Source of the DNA: Candidatus Delongbacteria bacterium
GTDB taxonomy: Bacteria; UBA4055
Direction of reading: 5' to 3'
NCBI GenBank assembly: GCA_003252515.1
Contig: QKDR01000177.1
Location: 1 to 41,989 of the forward strand
DNA length: 41,989 bases
Shown here: in pieces, positions 14,275 through 24,420 of the stretch
How positions within the stretch are numbered: position 1 is the stretch's first letter
Layout of the letters: each line of letters opens with the position of its first letter
The notes under the pieces: model-generated
What the model was told of the DNA's origin: nothing
Databases searched by the model: none
What the model saw: only the letters and a program-made list of their open reading frames with translations
Position numbers and translations under genes: made by a program

Positions 14275-15287
14275 TGTTCCTGCTCAACGACACTAAAGTC
14301 TCCTATGGAAGCTTTACACTTGACCCTGGTCGGCTTGAGCTGGAGAAAGGGAAAATATACTGTCTCACCGGGCCAAACGGTTCAGGTAAGTCGACGCTGT
14401 TAAAGATCGTCGGACTTCAATTGAAACCTGATACGGGAACCGTGTTGTTCGACGGAGAAACTATTAACTGGTCGGACGCGGACAAACTTTTAAAACAGCG
14501 CCGGAAGATCAGTTACATGCTTCAGGACAGCAGGCTCTTCCGCTGCTCTGTTTTTGACAACACAGCGTATGCACTCAAGATCAGGGGTGAACATCCTGAC
14601 GAGATCAGAAAAAAAGTCAATAAAATGCTTGAGCGGCTCGAGATCGGTAACCTTGCCAAAAGGAACCTGCACGGCCTATCCGGCGGTGAATCCCAGCGCG
14701 TCCGCCTTGCCCGGAATCTGGTTTTGGACACTCCCGTTTACATTCTTGACGAACCTTCAGCCGGCCTCGATACACGAGGCAGAGAACTCCTGTCGGACAT
14801 TCTTACTTCGTACAACAGAGAAAAAGGCTCCACGATCATTTTCTGCTCACACCACAAGGAGGAAGCGTACCGAATGGCTCCCGAACTAATCTCGGTCACT
14901 GACGGGCATATCGCATGGATCCCGCGAGAGAACGTCCTTTCAGGCTCAGCTGAGAAGGCAGGGAACAAACTCTACCGTTTCTTCAACGACAAAATAGATC
15001 ATCTGTATTTCTCATACGATCACGAACCGAAAGGCACTGTCAGCATCGCCATTGATCCGGACGAGATAATCCTTTCCGCTTCGGAAGTTCACACATCCGC
15101 CCGTAACTGTCTTCCGGGAACTGTAAAATCTATCACCGAAACCACTTCCTCGATCCAGCTCACCGTATCAGCAGGCGAAGACTTCACAGTACTCATCACA
15201 AAAAACTCCCTTGAGGAAATGAAACTCACCAAGGGCAGTCCCGTATATCTTCTCTTCAAAGCCACTGCCGTTAAAGTCGTCAATTAG
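14271..15287 (+). CDS. tupC: Tungstate ABC transporter ATP-binding protein TupC with TOBE/Mop-like domain
   Basis: 338 residues. The ATPase domain (about 1-225) has Walker A GPNGSGKST from residue 34, Q-loop 'YMLQDSRLF', signature LSGGESQRVRLARN from 136, Walker B VYILDEPSAGLD (D160, E161) and H-loop His194 in 'FCSHH'. The C-terminal ~100 residues contain a segment 'ARNCLPGTVKSITETTSSI ... GSPVYLLFKATAVKVV', the pattern of a TOBE/Mop oxyanion-binding domain. This may let the transporter be inhibited by internal tungstate, as in ModC, by inference. It overlaps tupB by 4 bp. No terminator is obvious after the gene. Confidence 0.94.
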   Translation: MMFLLNDTKVSYGSFTLDPGRLELEKGKIYCLTGPNGSGKSTLLKIVGLQLKPDTGTVLFDGETINWSDADKLLKQRRKISYMLQDSRLFRCSVFDNTAYALKIRGEHPDEIRKKVNKMLERLEIGNLAKRNLHGLSGGESQRVRLARNLVLDTPVYILDEPSAGLDTRGRELLSDILTSYNREKGSTIIFCSHHKEEAYRMAPELISVTDGHIAWIPRENVLSGSAEKAGNKLYRFFNDKIDHLYFSYDHEPKGTVSIAIDPDEIILSASEVHTSARNCLPGTVKSITETTSSIQLTVSAGEDFTVLITKNSLEEMKLTKGSPVYLLFKATAVKVVN

Positions 15288-15651
15288 CCAAATATAAGTT
15301 AACATTTTAGATTTGTCCGACTTTTTCTACCAGTCACAGGTTCTCTCTTTTACAATTTCGTTATATCCGAAATTATAAAAATGAATACCTCAAAAACTTT
15401 TAGACAGTTTTCAATTACTTCGACTTCTTTAAGAAATGCATTAACAACTGATCCTATAATATATAATACCAAGACTACAATGAGCTGTTTCCTTCATAAA
15501 TTCACTGTAATTATTTTCTGTATTTTTACTATTGACTTTGCATTTTATGAAGATTATACTATTGTCATAGTATGTTATGTAGTTGATGTAAAAAATTAAA
15601 ATTTGAATGTCTGCCGGATATTTTTATCTCAGCAGGTTTTGGAGGTAGTTT
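15288..15651. other. 364-bp AT-rich intergenic region
   Basis: No convincing gene is present. It holds an inverted repeat AATTTCG-ttatatc-CGAAATT at 15354-15374 without a T run, and the strong promoter at 15532-15560. A 72-codon frame at 15381-15599 has no ribosome site and runs through that promoter, so I reject it. No tupC terminator is recognisable. The base composition changes here from the tup operon to the much AT-richer giant-protein operon. Confidence 0.6.
15532..15560 (+). promoter_or_regulatory. Sigma-70-type promoter of the giant-protein operon
   Basis: TTGACT (15532-15537), a 17-base spacer and TATACT (15555-15560): near-consensus -35/-10 with ideal spacing. Transcription would start near 15568, about 85 bases before the first ATG. 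No other promoter of this quality is seen before 15652. Confidence 0.75.
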
Positions 15652-18600
15652 ATGAGAAGTATTTTAGTATTGCTTTTCCTGTTATTATACAACCAAATTT
15701 TTTCTGAAGTAATTTTTAGTGATGATTTTGAATCTGGAATTTTGGAATCATATTGGATTCATGGTGGAACTACTGGTTGGGTGGTTATTAATGAAGAAAG
15801 CAATGGTAGTAATTATTCTGCAAGATCCGGGGAAATCACAGATTCTGAAACTTCCGAAATCTCTGTTGTAAAGAATATTCCAGCTCTTTACAAATCAAAT
15901 ATCCGTTTTTATAAAAAGACTTCTTCTGAATCTAATTTCGATTACCTTATGTTTTATATCAATGGCGAGTTAATTGACAAATTCTCGGGAAATTCTGACT
16001 GGACAGTTTCAGAATATGATTTCGATGTAACAGGAGAAGTAACATTCACTTTTCAATATTCTAAAGATGCTTCGTTATCTTACTATGATGATTGTGTTTG
16101 GATTGATGATATCGTAATTGAACCCGTCTTTGAATTTTCTTTACAGTCTGGATATTATCCGCAATCAGAAACTCTATATATTACATATGGAATACCGGAA
16201 TCTACCATATATTACACTGACAATAATACTGATCCTGATTTAAATAACTCCCAAGTTTATAATAATAATGACGGCATCTCCTTTTCAAAATATACAGGTC
16301 CTGTTACCTTCAAAGCAGTTGCTTATATAGGTACACAAATATCTTCTATTACATTACAACAAGATTACTTAATTCTTGAAGGAAATCATTTAATTGGAGA
16401 TGTTTTTGGATCGCTTTATAAATCTTCCTCCCCTTATTATGTTATAGGTGACATTTCTATTCCGGATGATCAGACACTGAATATTGAACCTGGTGTAGAA
16501 ATTTTATTCACAGATAATTATGTATTTAATGTCAAGGGCTGTCTAAGAGCTGAAGGTCAACCATCTGAAAAAATAAAATTCAGTGTAGCGGAAATAAATG
16601 AAGAATTATATGATAGTAATGAAACAGAGGAAGGTGGCTGGGGCGGAATAAGATTTAACAATATCGCAGTTTCTAATCTTCCTTCTTTAATCAATTATTG
16701 TGAGTTCAGCTACGGTAAAGCTTTTGGTGGTTGGCAAGAGGATCTAGGTGGAGCTATTTACATATATGGAACGACTTCATACCCATCTAGAGTTACAATT
16801 ATGAATTCCGATTTTGTAAAAAATAAAAGCGAAACTAATGGAGGTGCAATATATATTACCGGATCTTATAACTCTACTGAAAATGATTCTGAAGTTAAAA
16901 TAATAAATAATAATGTAAGTGAGAATCGGGCCGGATGGGATGGTGGAGGAATAGGAATTTGGGGTAATTACATAAATTTATGTATCGAAGCTAATAAGAT
17001 TGAAAATAATTTCGCAGAATATGGTGGCGGTATCAGCATCAACAATTCAAACGCAACCATAAAAAATAATTTTATTTATGGGAACCAAGCTAGTAAATCA
17101 GGAAATGCTTTATATTCATCATACTCCACACCATTTAAATTTTATAATAACTTAGTATATAATAATATATCCGATCCAAGTTCTTCTTCTGGTTTCTTTG
17201 TTCTTGATGATACAAATGGTGCTGAAATATTCAATAACACACTCATTAGTAATGAAGGCGTAATTGTTCTTACCAGCACTTTTAACAAAGCATTTATTAA
17301 GAACAATATCATTTATAACAACAATGACGGTGCAAATCAATTTAGTGGAAATCCTAAAAACTCTGAATTTTACAATTGTATTATTCAAAATGGTGAAAGT
17401 AACCTAGGGAATAATTTTACAGGAATTTATGAGAACTGTTTTGATGTGGACCCCGAAATAGATCCCATAACTAATTATTCATTGTTGACAAGTTCGTATT
17501 GTATCAATTCAGGCAGTATGAGCGTATTATCTTCAGATTTTCCTGATACTGACATTGAAGGAAATTCAAGGATATTTGACGCCAATGGTAATGGGAATAC
17601 TGAAGATGACTGGATTGATATTGGCGCTTACGAATATCAAGGTATGCCTACAATAGTAACAATTCCGGAGTTTTCACATATCACAGGAACATATCATAAT
17701 ACTCAATATATTAATATTAGCTGTAATACTGAGAATGCCGAGATAAGATATACAATCGACGGAAGTGAACCGAATGGAAGCTCTATATTGTATTCCGGGT
17801 CACCTATACCGGTATCTGTTGATACAATAATAAAAGCGAAAGCATACAAATCTGGATTGACTGAAAGTTTAACAAATAATATTCAGCTAAAAATAATTAT
17901 TGATGTTTACGGGAATTGGACCTCAAATGAGTCACCTGTATTTATAAATACTAATTTTGAAATCCCGCTTGGTGAACAACTTACCATACAACCCGGAGTT
18001 GAAGTTATTTTTACTGACAACTATGAATTAAGGGTCAATGGAACAATAAATGCCATTGGTACGGCAGACGAAATGATACATTTTACCATCAATGACTCAA
18101 CAGGATTCGGAAAAAATTCTACAAATCAAGGCGGTTGGAAAGGAATAAACATTTTTGATTCCAACACTACTGAAAACACATTCGAATACTGTAAATTTGA
18201 ATACGGGAAAAAATTGATCACAGATTCGAAAGAAGAATTTGAAAACGGCGGATTTATATACAATTTAAATTCAAAATTAAAAACTCAAAATTGTATTTTT
18301 CGATTTGGAAAGGCTAAAAACAGCGGTGCTATATTCTCCCAAGGTTCAGACTTAAAGATAAATGGATGCTTAATTGATCATAATTATGCAGAAAGTGACG
18401 CTGCTATATCAATTGAAAATTCAGGTGAAGCCTATATTAATAATTGTACAGTAGTAAACAACTCGCAAATTGCCACTTCAAATTACAGCGGTGCTATATC
18501 TATTGTAGCCAATACGCAAACTTACATTCAAAATACTATCTTGTATGATAATACCAGCACATCACCTTTAGCGAATATATATATCGGATACAATTCAATA

Positions 18601-21600
18601 GTTAATGTTTCTAACTGCCTGATACAGAACGGAAAAAATTCAATTTCAATTGTGGACTCTTCTTTTAATCCCGGGCAACTGGTAGACTTGAATATTATTG
18701 ATGTTAACCCAAGCTTTACATTAGACGAACAAAATCCATATTCATTACTCGCGAGTTCTCCTTGTGTCGAAATGGGTAATAAAAATTTAATTGCATCTGA
18801 TCTCCCGACATTTCAATATGATCTGTCCGGAGGAAGCAGAATATTCAACGACGACGAAATCGATATTGGTGCCTATGAACTTCAGACAGAACCTTTTTTA
18901 AATTCTGCATTAATTCTGTCTTCCAGTATTTTTGATTTTACAGATGGAGCCACCTTATTGCCTCTCTATGTTACTAATTATGGTAATAAAGACTTGTTAA
19001 TAGATTTTACTTTAGAAGGTCTAAGCAATTTGTTTTCAATAGAATGTATAAATACCGAATATGTGTCTTTTCAGGATGGAACGGCAATTAATTTAGAAAT
19101 TCCAAAATATGCTACCGCAACAATAAATATAGCTTATGCTTCAGGTAGTTCTTCTACAAACACATATGAATTTCTTAACTTCATTTCAAATGATGTTAAT
19201 TATAGAAACGGACAAATTGACCTAGTCGGAGAAGAAATAAATCTGCCTGATCTTGTTATCTCAAGTGATGTTCCGGAATATAGTGGCTACACCGGACAAA
19301 GTCTTTATATTGAATGGAAAGTGACTAACTCAGGAGAGTCACCCACTAATACTTCTTCCTGGACAGACAGAGTATCAATTTATACAAAGGAAGTTGACCC
19401 TCCAAGACTTATAGCGACTAAATCATACCCGAATATATCTTATCTCAAAGTCGGCCAGTACTATTTACAGGATGATTGTTCATTTGATATACCAAATGAA
19501 TGGATACCTGGTGATTATGAAATTCAAGTTGTAACAAATGCGTTTGGAGGAAAAGATTTGATCGAAAAGGATTACTCGAATAATTCTTTCAGCGAAAGGA
19601 TTCCTCTGCATTTATCCGAATCGCCCCAAGCAGATCTTATTGTTAATAACATAACTATGGGTTACACAGAACTCGGTACCGGTAAAACATATTCCATAAA
19701 TTGGCAAGTCGAAAATAATACTACTACAAATCCAGAAACAGCAAATTGGTATGATGCTGTATATTTATCTCCTGATCCTGAATTCTCTTTAGAGACTTCT
19801 CATTTGCTGGGTAAGTTTGAAATAAATCTTCCTGAAACCGGTTTCCCGTATACACATAATTCGGAAATAACCATACCGCATATTGCAAATGAGGGTACAG
19901 GCTATATTTTCGTGATCTGCGATGTTAACGACGACATATATGAATATACAGCCGGTAACAGCAACAATGTCTCTGAACATCCGTTTGTAGTAAACCTTAC
20001 ACAAACAGGGTTACCTAATCTGACGTCGGAAATAGTCCTGAATTCACCATCGGCTACTGAAGTATTCACCGGTCAACCGATTAATATTACTTGTACCGTA
20101 CTGAATCAGCCTTCAGCACAGCCACCGGTTGAAACTGTAAGTAAAGACAGGGTTTATTTACAGACAATTATTGAACCGGTACCTACAGACTATGTTCTTT
20201 ATACTAATACTACTTACAATATTGATCAAACACTTATACCTGACGAAACGACAGCTGCTAGCTACTCGTTCACAAAAAACGATATAATCATACCATTGAA
20301 TACTGGTTTTCAAAGTACAAAAGCATATTTTGATTCATATTTATTTTCTTCAACAGAAAGCGCAAAGAATACTTTAAAATTTTACGGGTATGGAAATATT
20401 GATGAAAACGAAATTCCGGTAATAGTTAATGAATTAAGATCAAAAGCGCCTGATAAAATAAATCATTCTAAAACTTCAGAACAATACAATTGTAATCTGT
20501 ATGTTGTCGCTGATTACGATAATAAAGTTTATGAAGGTCCGCTTACTTCAGTTGAGGAATCTGACAATATTTCAGAAATAATACCTATTGTTGTAACAAT
20601 ATCGGATTACGCTGATCTGGTTGCGGATCCAGTTACTGTCGATAAATCTGAATTTATTCCCGGTGATTATATTGAAGTGACATGGACGATTCATAACAAT
20701 GGGCTAGCAGATGCCATTCCTGACTGGGTGGACAGAATATATATATCACCTGAGGCTACTTGGAATAAAGACTCATCCAAATTATTAAAACAAACTACTA
20801 TCACTGAAGTTCTGGTATCAGGCGATACATATACAAAAACTGCGCTTATTAAAATACCCGAAGATATGTTATATTATGTCAATCCTGCGTCATTCGCTCA
20901 AAGTTATATACACATTGTAACAGACGCGGCGAATAACATATATGAACGCGACGGAGATGACACCTCCAGCAATATTAATCTTTCATCAGAAGTGAATCTG
21001 AGATTGCCTGTCAGCGATCTTTTACCTGTTGTTAATTCATTAAACGCAGTATTAGATCCAGACCATGAGTTATATGCCGGCGGTAAGATAAAAGTGAATT
21101 ATTCTGTAATAAACAGTAATGATGCTGAGAAAACTTACGCCAAAAACTGGAATGACCGGATCAGTTTATTTAAAGACGGTAAATTCACACCTATAGGAAC
21201 TTACGCGAGGTATGAACCATTACAACCCGGTGAAACATATAATGTGTCACAATATTTCGATATACCGATATACGTTCCTGAAGGTTCTTACCAATTATAT
21301 TTAATGGCTGATGCGGATAATGCAGTTTATGAAAATGGGAATACAGGCAATAACTATATTTATTCGACGGACTACGTCTACATCAATCAGCGTGATCCGT
21401 GCGATCTTATTGTCACAGAAGTTTCTATTGATTTTCAAAATGACGACCATCAGATTTTTGCAGGCCAACCCTTTACGTTCACTTATACTGTAGAAAATCT
21501 GGGACCTGGTATGGTTTATGAAGATTACTGGAATGACGGATATTACTTATCCCGTGACCGCACCTGGGATGCTTCTGATATGCTGATCGGCAGCAGGACG

Positions 21601-24408
21601 AGAGTTATAGAAATTGATGATTTCGGTAATAGAATACCTTTCACTGCGGGCAAAACATATACTCAGACAGTAACCGACACACTTAATACTCAGGTATACG
21701 GAAGTTATTATCTCATAGTAAAAGCCGATATGCAGAATAAAGTATATGAATATATGACTGAAAATAATAACTGCAATTATAAATATGTTGACGTGAATTA
21801 TACGAATGTAGTTGATCTTGCGGTTTCGAATGTGGAAATTGATCCTGACCCTGTAAACTTGGATGATCCGTCTGTGACTGTATCTTATACTGTAACAAAT
21901 CATGGAGCATTTGCCGCTGACGGACTGATCAGGGATGCTGTTTATGTTTCTACAGACAGAGAATGGAACAGCGACGCTATTCTGATAGAGTATATAGACC
22001 GTGATGTAAATATTGCCAGTGATGGAGGAACGGACGAAGTTGCAGTTAAAACTGATTTCTCAAGAACTCTTCCGACAGATTCCAAAGGTAATCCCGTTAT
22101 AAATGCAAAGGGACAGATAGACGGCTATCTACCGGGTCTTGAGCCGGGCAGCTATTATATTATAGTTAAAACAAACATTACATTCAGTATCCGTGAAGAT
22201 ATTAATAATGAACTCGGCGAAATTGACAACAATACTTGCGCTATGGATCTGCCGTTTGAAGTTAAAGTGCCTGAAATAAGTCTACGTGAGAGATTGACCG
22301 ATGTTTTACCTAAAGAGGGTACAAAATATTATCAGATAACTGTCCCTGATACATCAGATGTCTCACTCAGGGTGAACCTTAACTGGGGTATCATTCCCTG
22401 GGAAAAGAACGATGATACTGATTTCAATGAAATGTATATTAAATACGGATCAATGCCTACTCTGAGCAATCATGATTACGCTTATGATCAAACATACTCT
22501 TTAAAACAGGAAATATTGGTTCCGAACACTCAACCCGGCACATATTACCTTATGGTTAAGAACAGATCATTTGACGGCGAGATTCAGAACATAACACTTG
22601 ACGCTTACCTGATCGGTTTTGAACTTCTTCGAACAGATCAGGAGAAAGGAGGTAATGGCGGCGAACTGACAATAAAATTGAACGGCAGCGGGTTTGATTA
22701 TGGCGTTAAAGCAAAACTTGTCAAGAATATAAAACAAATAGTTGCTAAAGAAACTTATTATGTTGATCCTACCGAGATGTATGCCACATTCGACCTCAAA
22801 GGCGCAGATATAGGATCATATGACATTACGCTTGTCAAAGATATGAGCAGATATGAGTTTGAATACGAGACACAGATGATCGAAGATGAAGAAGTACAAA
22901 TTCCTATCAACATGTTTGTAATACCTGATTCAATAGAGACAACATTAACAGGAGCGCTTGCCGTTGAAGCTTCAAACCGTCGCGGATATCTTGAAAATAA
23001 AGACATACCCGAAACTGTAAGAGGCGGCAGAGGCTTTCAAGGATCCATTGAGATATCCAATATATCAAACAACGACATTATTGCGCCCTTATACTTACTC
23101 AAAGTAGGAACAAGTTCACAAGGTACAATTAAAACAAAGCTACCCGGAGAATCTGATTATACTGCGGGATATAAGAAATTCTTAGTACTTGCAAACGAAG
23201 GCCCTGCAGGAATAATACGACCAGGCTGCAGAGGTAATGTACCAATTTACGCAACCGCTCCGCCTGCGAATGAATTCATGCGCTTCGATATGGTAAAAAT
23301 TCAAGATTCAGGATTCGAGTTCGATTTCAGCAACGAATTAGCAGAAAGCGGTTTTGACAAAGAAGACCCTAACTGGACAGAATCAATTTATGCTTTAGAG
23401 CAGGAAATAGGTAATAGTTGGGAAGGATATAACAAGGTACTAAGTTTACATACATTGAATAGAAAATATCATAATGTTCAAGCCAAAGAAATCCTAATTA
23501 ATAAAATATGCTGTAACAACAATTTTAAAGATTTTAACCATGAATTGTCATTTTTAGAAAATTATATTCCTCCACTTAATTTTATACCTAACTCTTCGAA
23601 ATATTGGGGATTTAATAAAGATATACTTGAACTAGTTATTAGAGAATTTGAAAAAAACAAACAATATGAAGGGGCTACTTGGTTAGAATATTATACATAT
23701 AAGAAAATAGGTGAAAGGATTATTGAAAAAGAAGAAAATGGCGAAATTATTGAAATAATTAAACCTATTAACACAGTAAGTATTTATTTTGATCAGATTA
23801 CACACTTAACAAACGAAGAGACTTTAGCATTAATAGGTCAATATGAAACACGTTTTAATTACGAAAACTCATTATCACAAGTTTGCGAAAATTATAAAAC
23901 TTACTTCAAACAAGCATGTATGTTACTTCTTATTAAAGATAAAACTTGGACTCCTTTACCAGAATATGATTTTGAGAATATCGGACTATATAACAATATG
24001 ACATCTTCTTCAAAAGATTCAAAATATTACCCCAATTTTAGAGTATCAGGTGGTGTAGGCAAAGCTTTGTTTGAATCTCGATTAACTTCGGGATTCGCAG
24101 GAATGCAAGGAGCTGAAACAGCATTCATACATAGCATAAAAATGGTAAAAAAAGAAAAAAAGGATTGTAATGGTAACCCTACAGGTGAAACTATTTACAG
24201 TTTTGATGCTAAGTTAAACTTTATATTTTCAGATGGTTATAATTTTGATGATGATGATGATAAAGATGGTTGGGATGATCTTTTTAGTAAAGGCTCATGG
24301 GCTTTAGATGCAGCTTATGAATGGGAATATGAAGACCATATGGCTACACCTTTTACTACTTATCTTCAAATTTATGATTATGCAATAAAATTCGATATCA
24401 CATTTTAG
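15652..24408 (+). CDS. Giant secreted multidomain protein (beta-helix, CARDB repeats), 2918 residues
   Basis: GGAGGT precedes the ATG; a signal peptide (MRSILVLLFLLLYNQIFSE) starts the protein. Domains in order are as follows. A MAM/jelly-roll-like 'FSDDFESGILESYW' region (20-160). A chitobiase-type linker domain (162-238). A right-handed beta-helix (244-663) with 'GGAIYI' turns. A second linker/beta-helix pair (666-1080). An ASH-like domain (to ~1195). Seven CARDB-like repeats (1196-2204), each starting 'DL.V....' with a later 'W.D..Y.S'. A PPC-like and an IPT-like domain (2204-2403). An 'ISNNDIIAPLYLLKV' domain (about 2450-2560). From about 2580 the composition shifts to AT-rich and the domain is unique, with a calcium-loop-like DDDDDKDGWDD near 2863. 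No T9SS sorting domain is visible. Likely a surface or secreted adhesin/effector carrier. Confidence 0.85.
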   Translation: MRSILVLLFLLLYNQIFSEVIFSDDFESGILESYWIHGGTTGWVVINEESNGSNYSARSGEITDSETSEISVVKNIPALYKSNIRFYKKTSSESNFDYLMFYINGELIDKFSGNSDWTVSEYDFDVTGEVTFTFQYSKDASLSYYDDCVWIDDIVIEPVFEFSLQSGYYPQSETLYITYGIPESTIYYTDNNTDPDLNNSQVYNNNDGISFSKYTGPVTFKAVAYIGTQISSITLQQDYLILEGNHLIGDVFGSLYKSSSPYYVIGDISIPDDQTLNIEPGVEILFTDNYVFNVKGCLRAEGQPSEKIKFSVAEINEELYDSNETEEGGWGGIRFNNIAVSNLPSLINYCEFSYGKAFGGWQEDLGGAIYIYGTTSYPSRVTIMNSDFVKNKSETNGGAIYITGSYNSTENDSEVKIINNNVSENRAGWDGGGIGIWGNYINLCIEANKIENNFAEYGGGISINNSNATIKNNFIYGNQASKSGNALYSSYSTPFKFYNNLVYNNISDPSSSSGFFVLDDTNGAEIFNNTLISNEGVIVLTSTFNKAFIKNNIIYNNNDGANQFSGNPKNSEFYNCIIQNGESNLGNNFTGIYENCFDVDPEIDPITNYSLLTSSYCINSGSMSVLSSDFPDTDIEGNSRIFDANGNGNTEDDWIDIGAYEYQGMPTIVTIPEFSHITGTYHNTQYINISCNTENAEIRYTIDGSEPNGSSILYSGSPIPVSVDTIIKAKAYKSGLTESLTNNIQLKIIIDVYGNWTSNESPVFINTNFEIPLGEQLTIQPGVEVIFTDNYELRVNGTINAIGTADEMIHFTINDSTGFGKNSTNQGGWKGINIFDSNTTENTFEYCKFEYGKKLITDSKEEFENGGFIYNLNSKLKTQNCIFRFGKAKNSGAIFSQGSDLKINGCLIDHNYAESDAAISIENSGEAYINNCTVVNNSQIATSNYSGAISIVANTQTYIQNTILYDNTSTSPLANIYIGYNSIVNVSNCLIQNGKNSISIVDSSFNPGQLVDLNIIDVNPSFTLDEQNPYSLLASSPCVEMGNKNLIASDLPTFQYDLSGGSRIFNDDEIDIGAYELQTEPFLNSALILSSSIFDFTDGATLLPLYVTNYGNKDLLIDFTLEGLSNLFSIECINTEYVSFQDGTAINLEIPKYATATINIAYASGSSSTNTYEFLNFISNDVNYRNGQIDLVGEEINLPDLVISSDVPEYSGYTGQSLYIEWKVTNSGESPTNTSSWTDRVSIYTKEVDPPRLIATKSYPNISYLKVGQYYLQDDCSFDIPNEWIPGDYEIQVVTNAFGGKDLIEKDYSNNSFSERIPLHLSESPQADLIVNNITMGYTELGTGKTYSINWQVENNTTTNPETANWYDAVYLSPDPEFSLETSHLLGKFEINLPETGFPYTHNSEITIPHIANEGTGYIFVICDVNDDIYEYTAGNSNNVSEHPFVVNLTQTGLPNLTSEIVLNSPSATEVFTGQPINITCTVLNQPSAQPPVETVSKDRVYLQTIIEPVPTDYVLYTNTTYNIDQTLIPDETTAASYSFTKNDIIIPLNTGFQSTKAYFDSYLFSSTESAKNTLKFYGYGNIDENEIPVIVNELRSKAPDKINHSKTSEQYNCNLYVVADYDNKVYEGPLTSVEESDNISEIIPIVVTISDYADLVADPVTVDKSEFIPGDYIEVTWTIHNNGLADAIPDWVDRIYISPEATWNKDSSKLLKQTTITEVLVSGDTYTKTALIKIPEDMLYYVNPASFAQSYIHIVTDAANNIYERDGDDTSSNINLSSEVNLRLPVSDLLPVVNSLNAVLDPDHELYAGGKIKVNYSVINSNDAEKTYAKNWNDRISLFKDGKFTPIGTYARYEPLQPGETYNVSQYFDIPIYVPEGSYQLYLMADADNAVYENGNTGNNYIYSTDYVYINQRDPCDLIVTEVSIDFQNDDHQIFAGQPFTFTYTVENLGPGMVYEDYWNDGYYLSRDRTWDASDMLIGSRTRVIEIDDFGNRIPFTAGKTYTQTVTDTLNTQVYGSYYLIVKADMQNKVYEYMTENNNCNYKYVDVNYTNVVDLAVSNVEIDPDPVNLDDPSVTVSYTVTNHGAFAADGLIRDAVYVSTDREWNSDAILIEYIDRDVNIASDGGTDEVAVKTDFSRTLPTDSKGNPVINAKGQIDGYLPGLEPGSYYIIVKTNITFSIREDINNELGEIDNNTCAMDLPFEVKVPEISLRERLTDVLPKEGTKYYQITVPDTSDVSLRVNLNWGIIPWEKNDDTDFNEMYIKYGSMPTLSNHDYAYDQTYSLKQEILVPNTQPGTYYLMVKNRSFDGEIQNITLDAYLIGFELLRTDQEKGGNGGELTIKLNGSGFDYGVKAKLVKNIKQIVAKETYYVDPTEMYATFDLKGADIGSYDITLVKDMSRYEFEYETQMIEDEEVQIPINMFVIPDSIETTLTGALAVEASNRRGYLENKDIPETVRGGRGFQGSIEISNISNNDIIAPLYLLKVGTSSQGTIKTKLPGESDYTAGYKKFLVLANEGPAGIIRPGCRGNVPIYATAPPANEFMRFDMVKIQDSGFEFDFSNELAESGFDKEDPNWTESIYALEQEIGNSWEGYNKVLSLHTLNRKYHNVQAKEILINKICCNNNFKDFNHELSFLENYIPPLNFIPNSSKYWGFNKDILELVIREFEKNKQYEGATWLEYYTYKKIGERIIEKEENGEIIEIIKPINTVSIYFDQITHLTNEETLALIGQYETRFNYENSLSQVCENYKTYFKQACMLLLIKDKTWTPLPEYDFENIGLYNNMTSSSKDSKYYPNFRVSGGVGKALFESRLTSGFAGMQGAETAFIHSIKMVKKEKKDCNGNPTGETIYSFDAKLNFIFSDGYNFDDDDDKDGWDDLFSKGSWALDAAYEWEYEDHMATPFTTYLQIYDYAIKFDITF

Positions 24409-24420
24409 GAGTAATTAAGT

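Noticed and set aside
15354-15374. Inverted repeat as a terminator for tupC
   Set aside because: A seven-pair AT-rich stem without a T run on either strand; at most a weak regulatory site.
15381-15599. 72-codon frame upstream of giant 1
   Set aside because: No ribosome site, and the best promoter of the region lies inside it.
19237-22260. CRISPR or DNA-level tandem repeats
   Set aside because: The periodicity is at protein level (seven diverged CARDB-like repeats); the DNA is not repeated closely.
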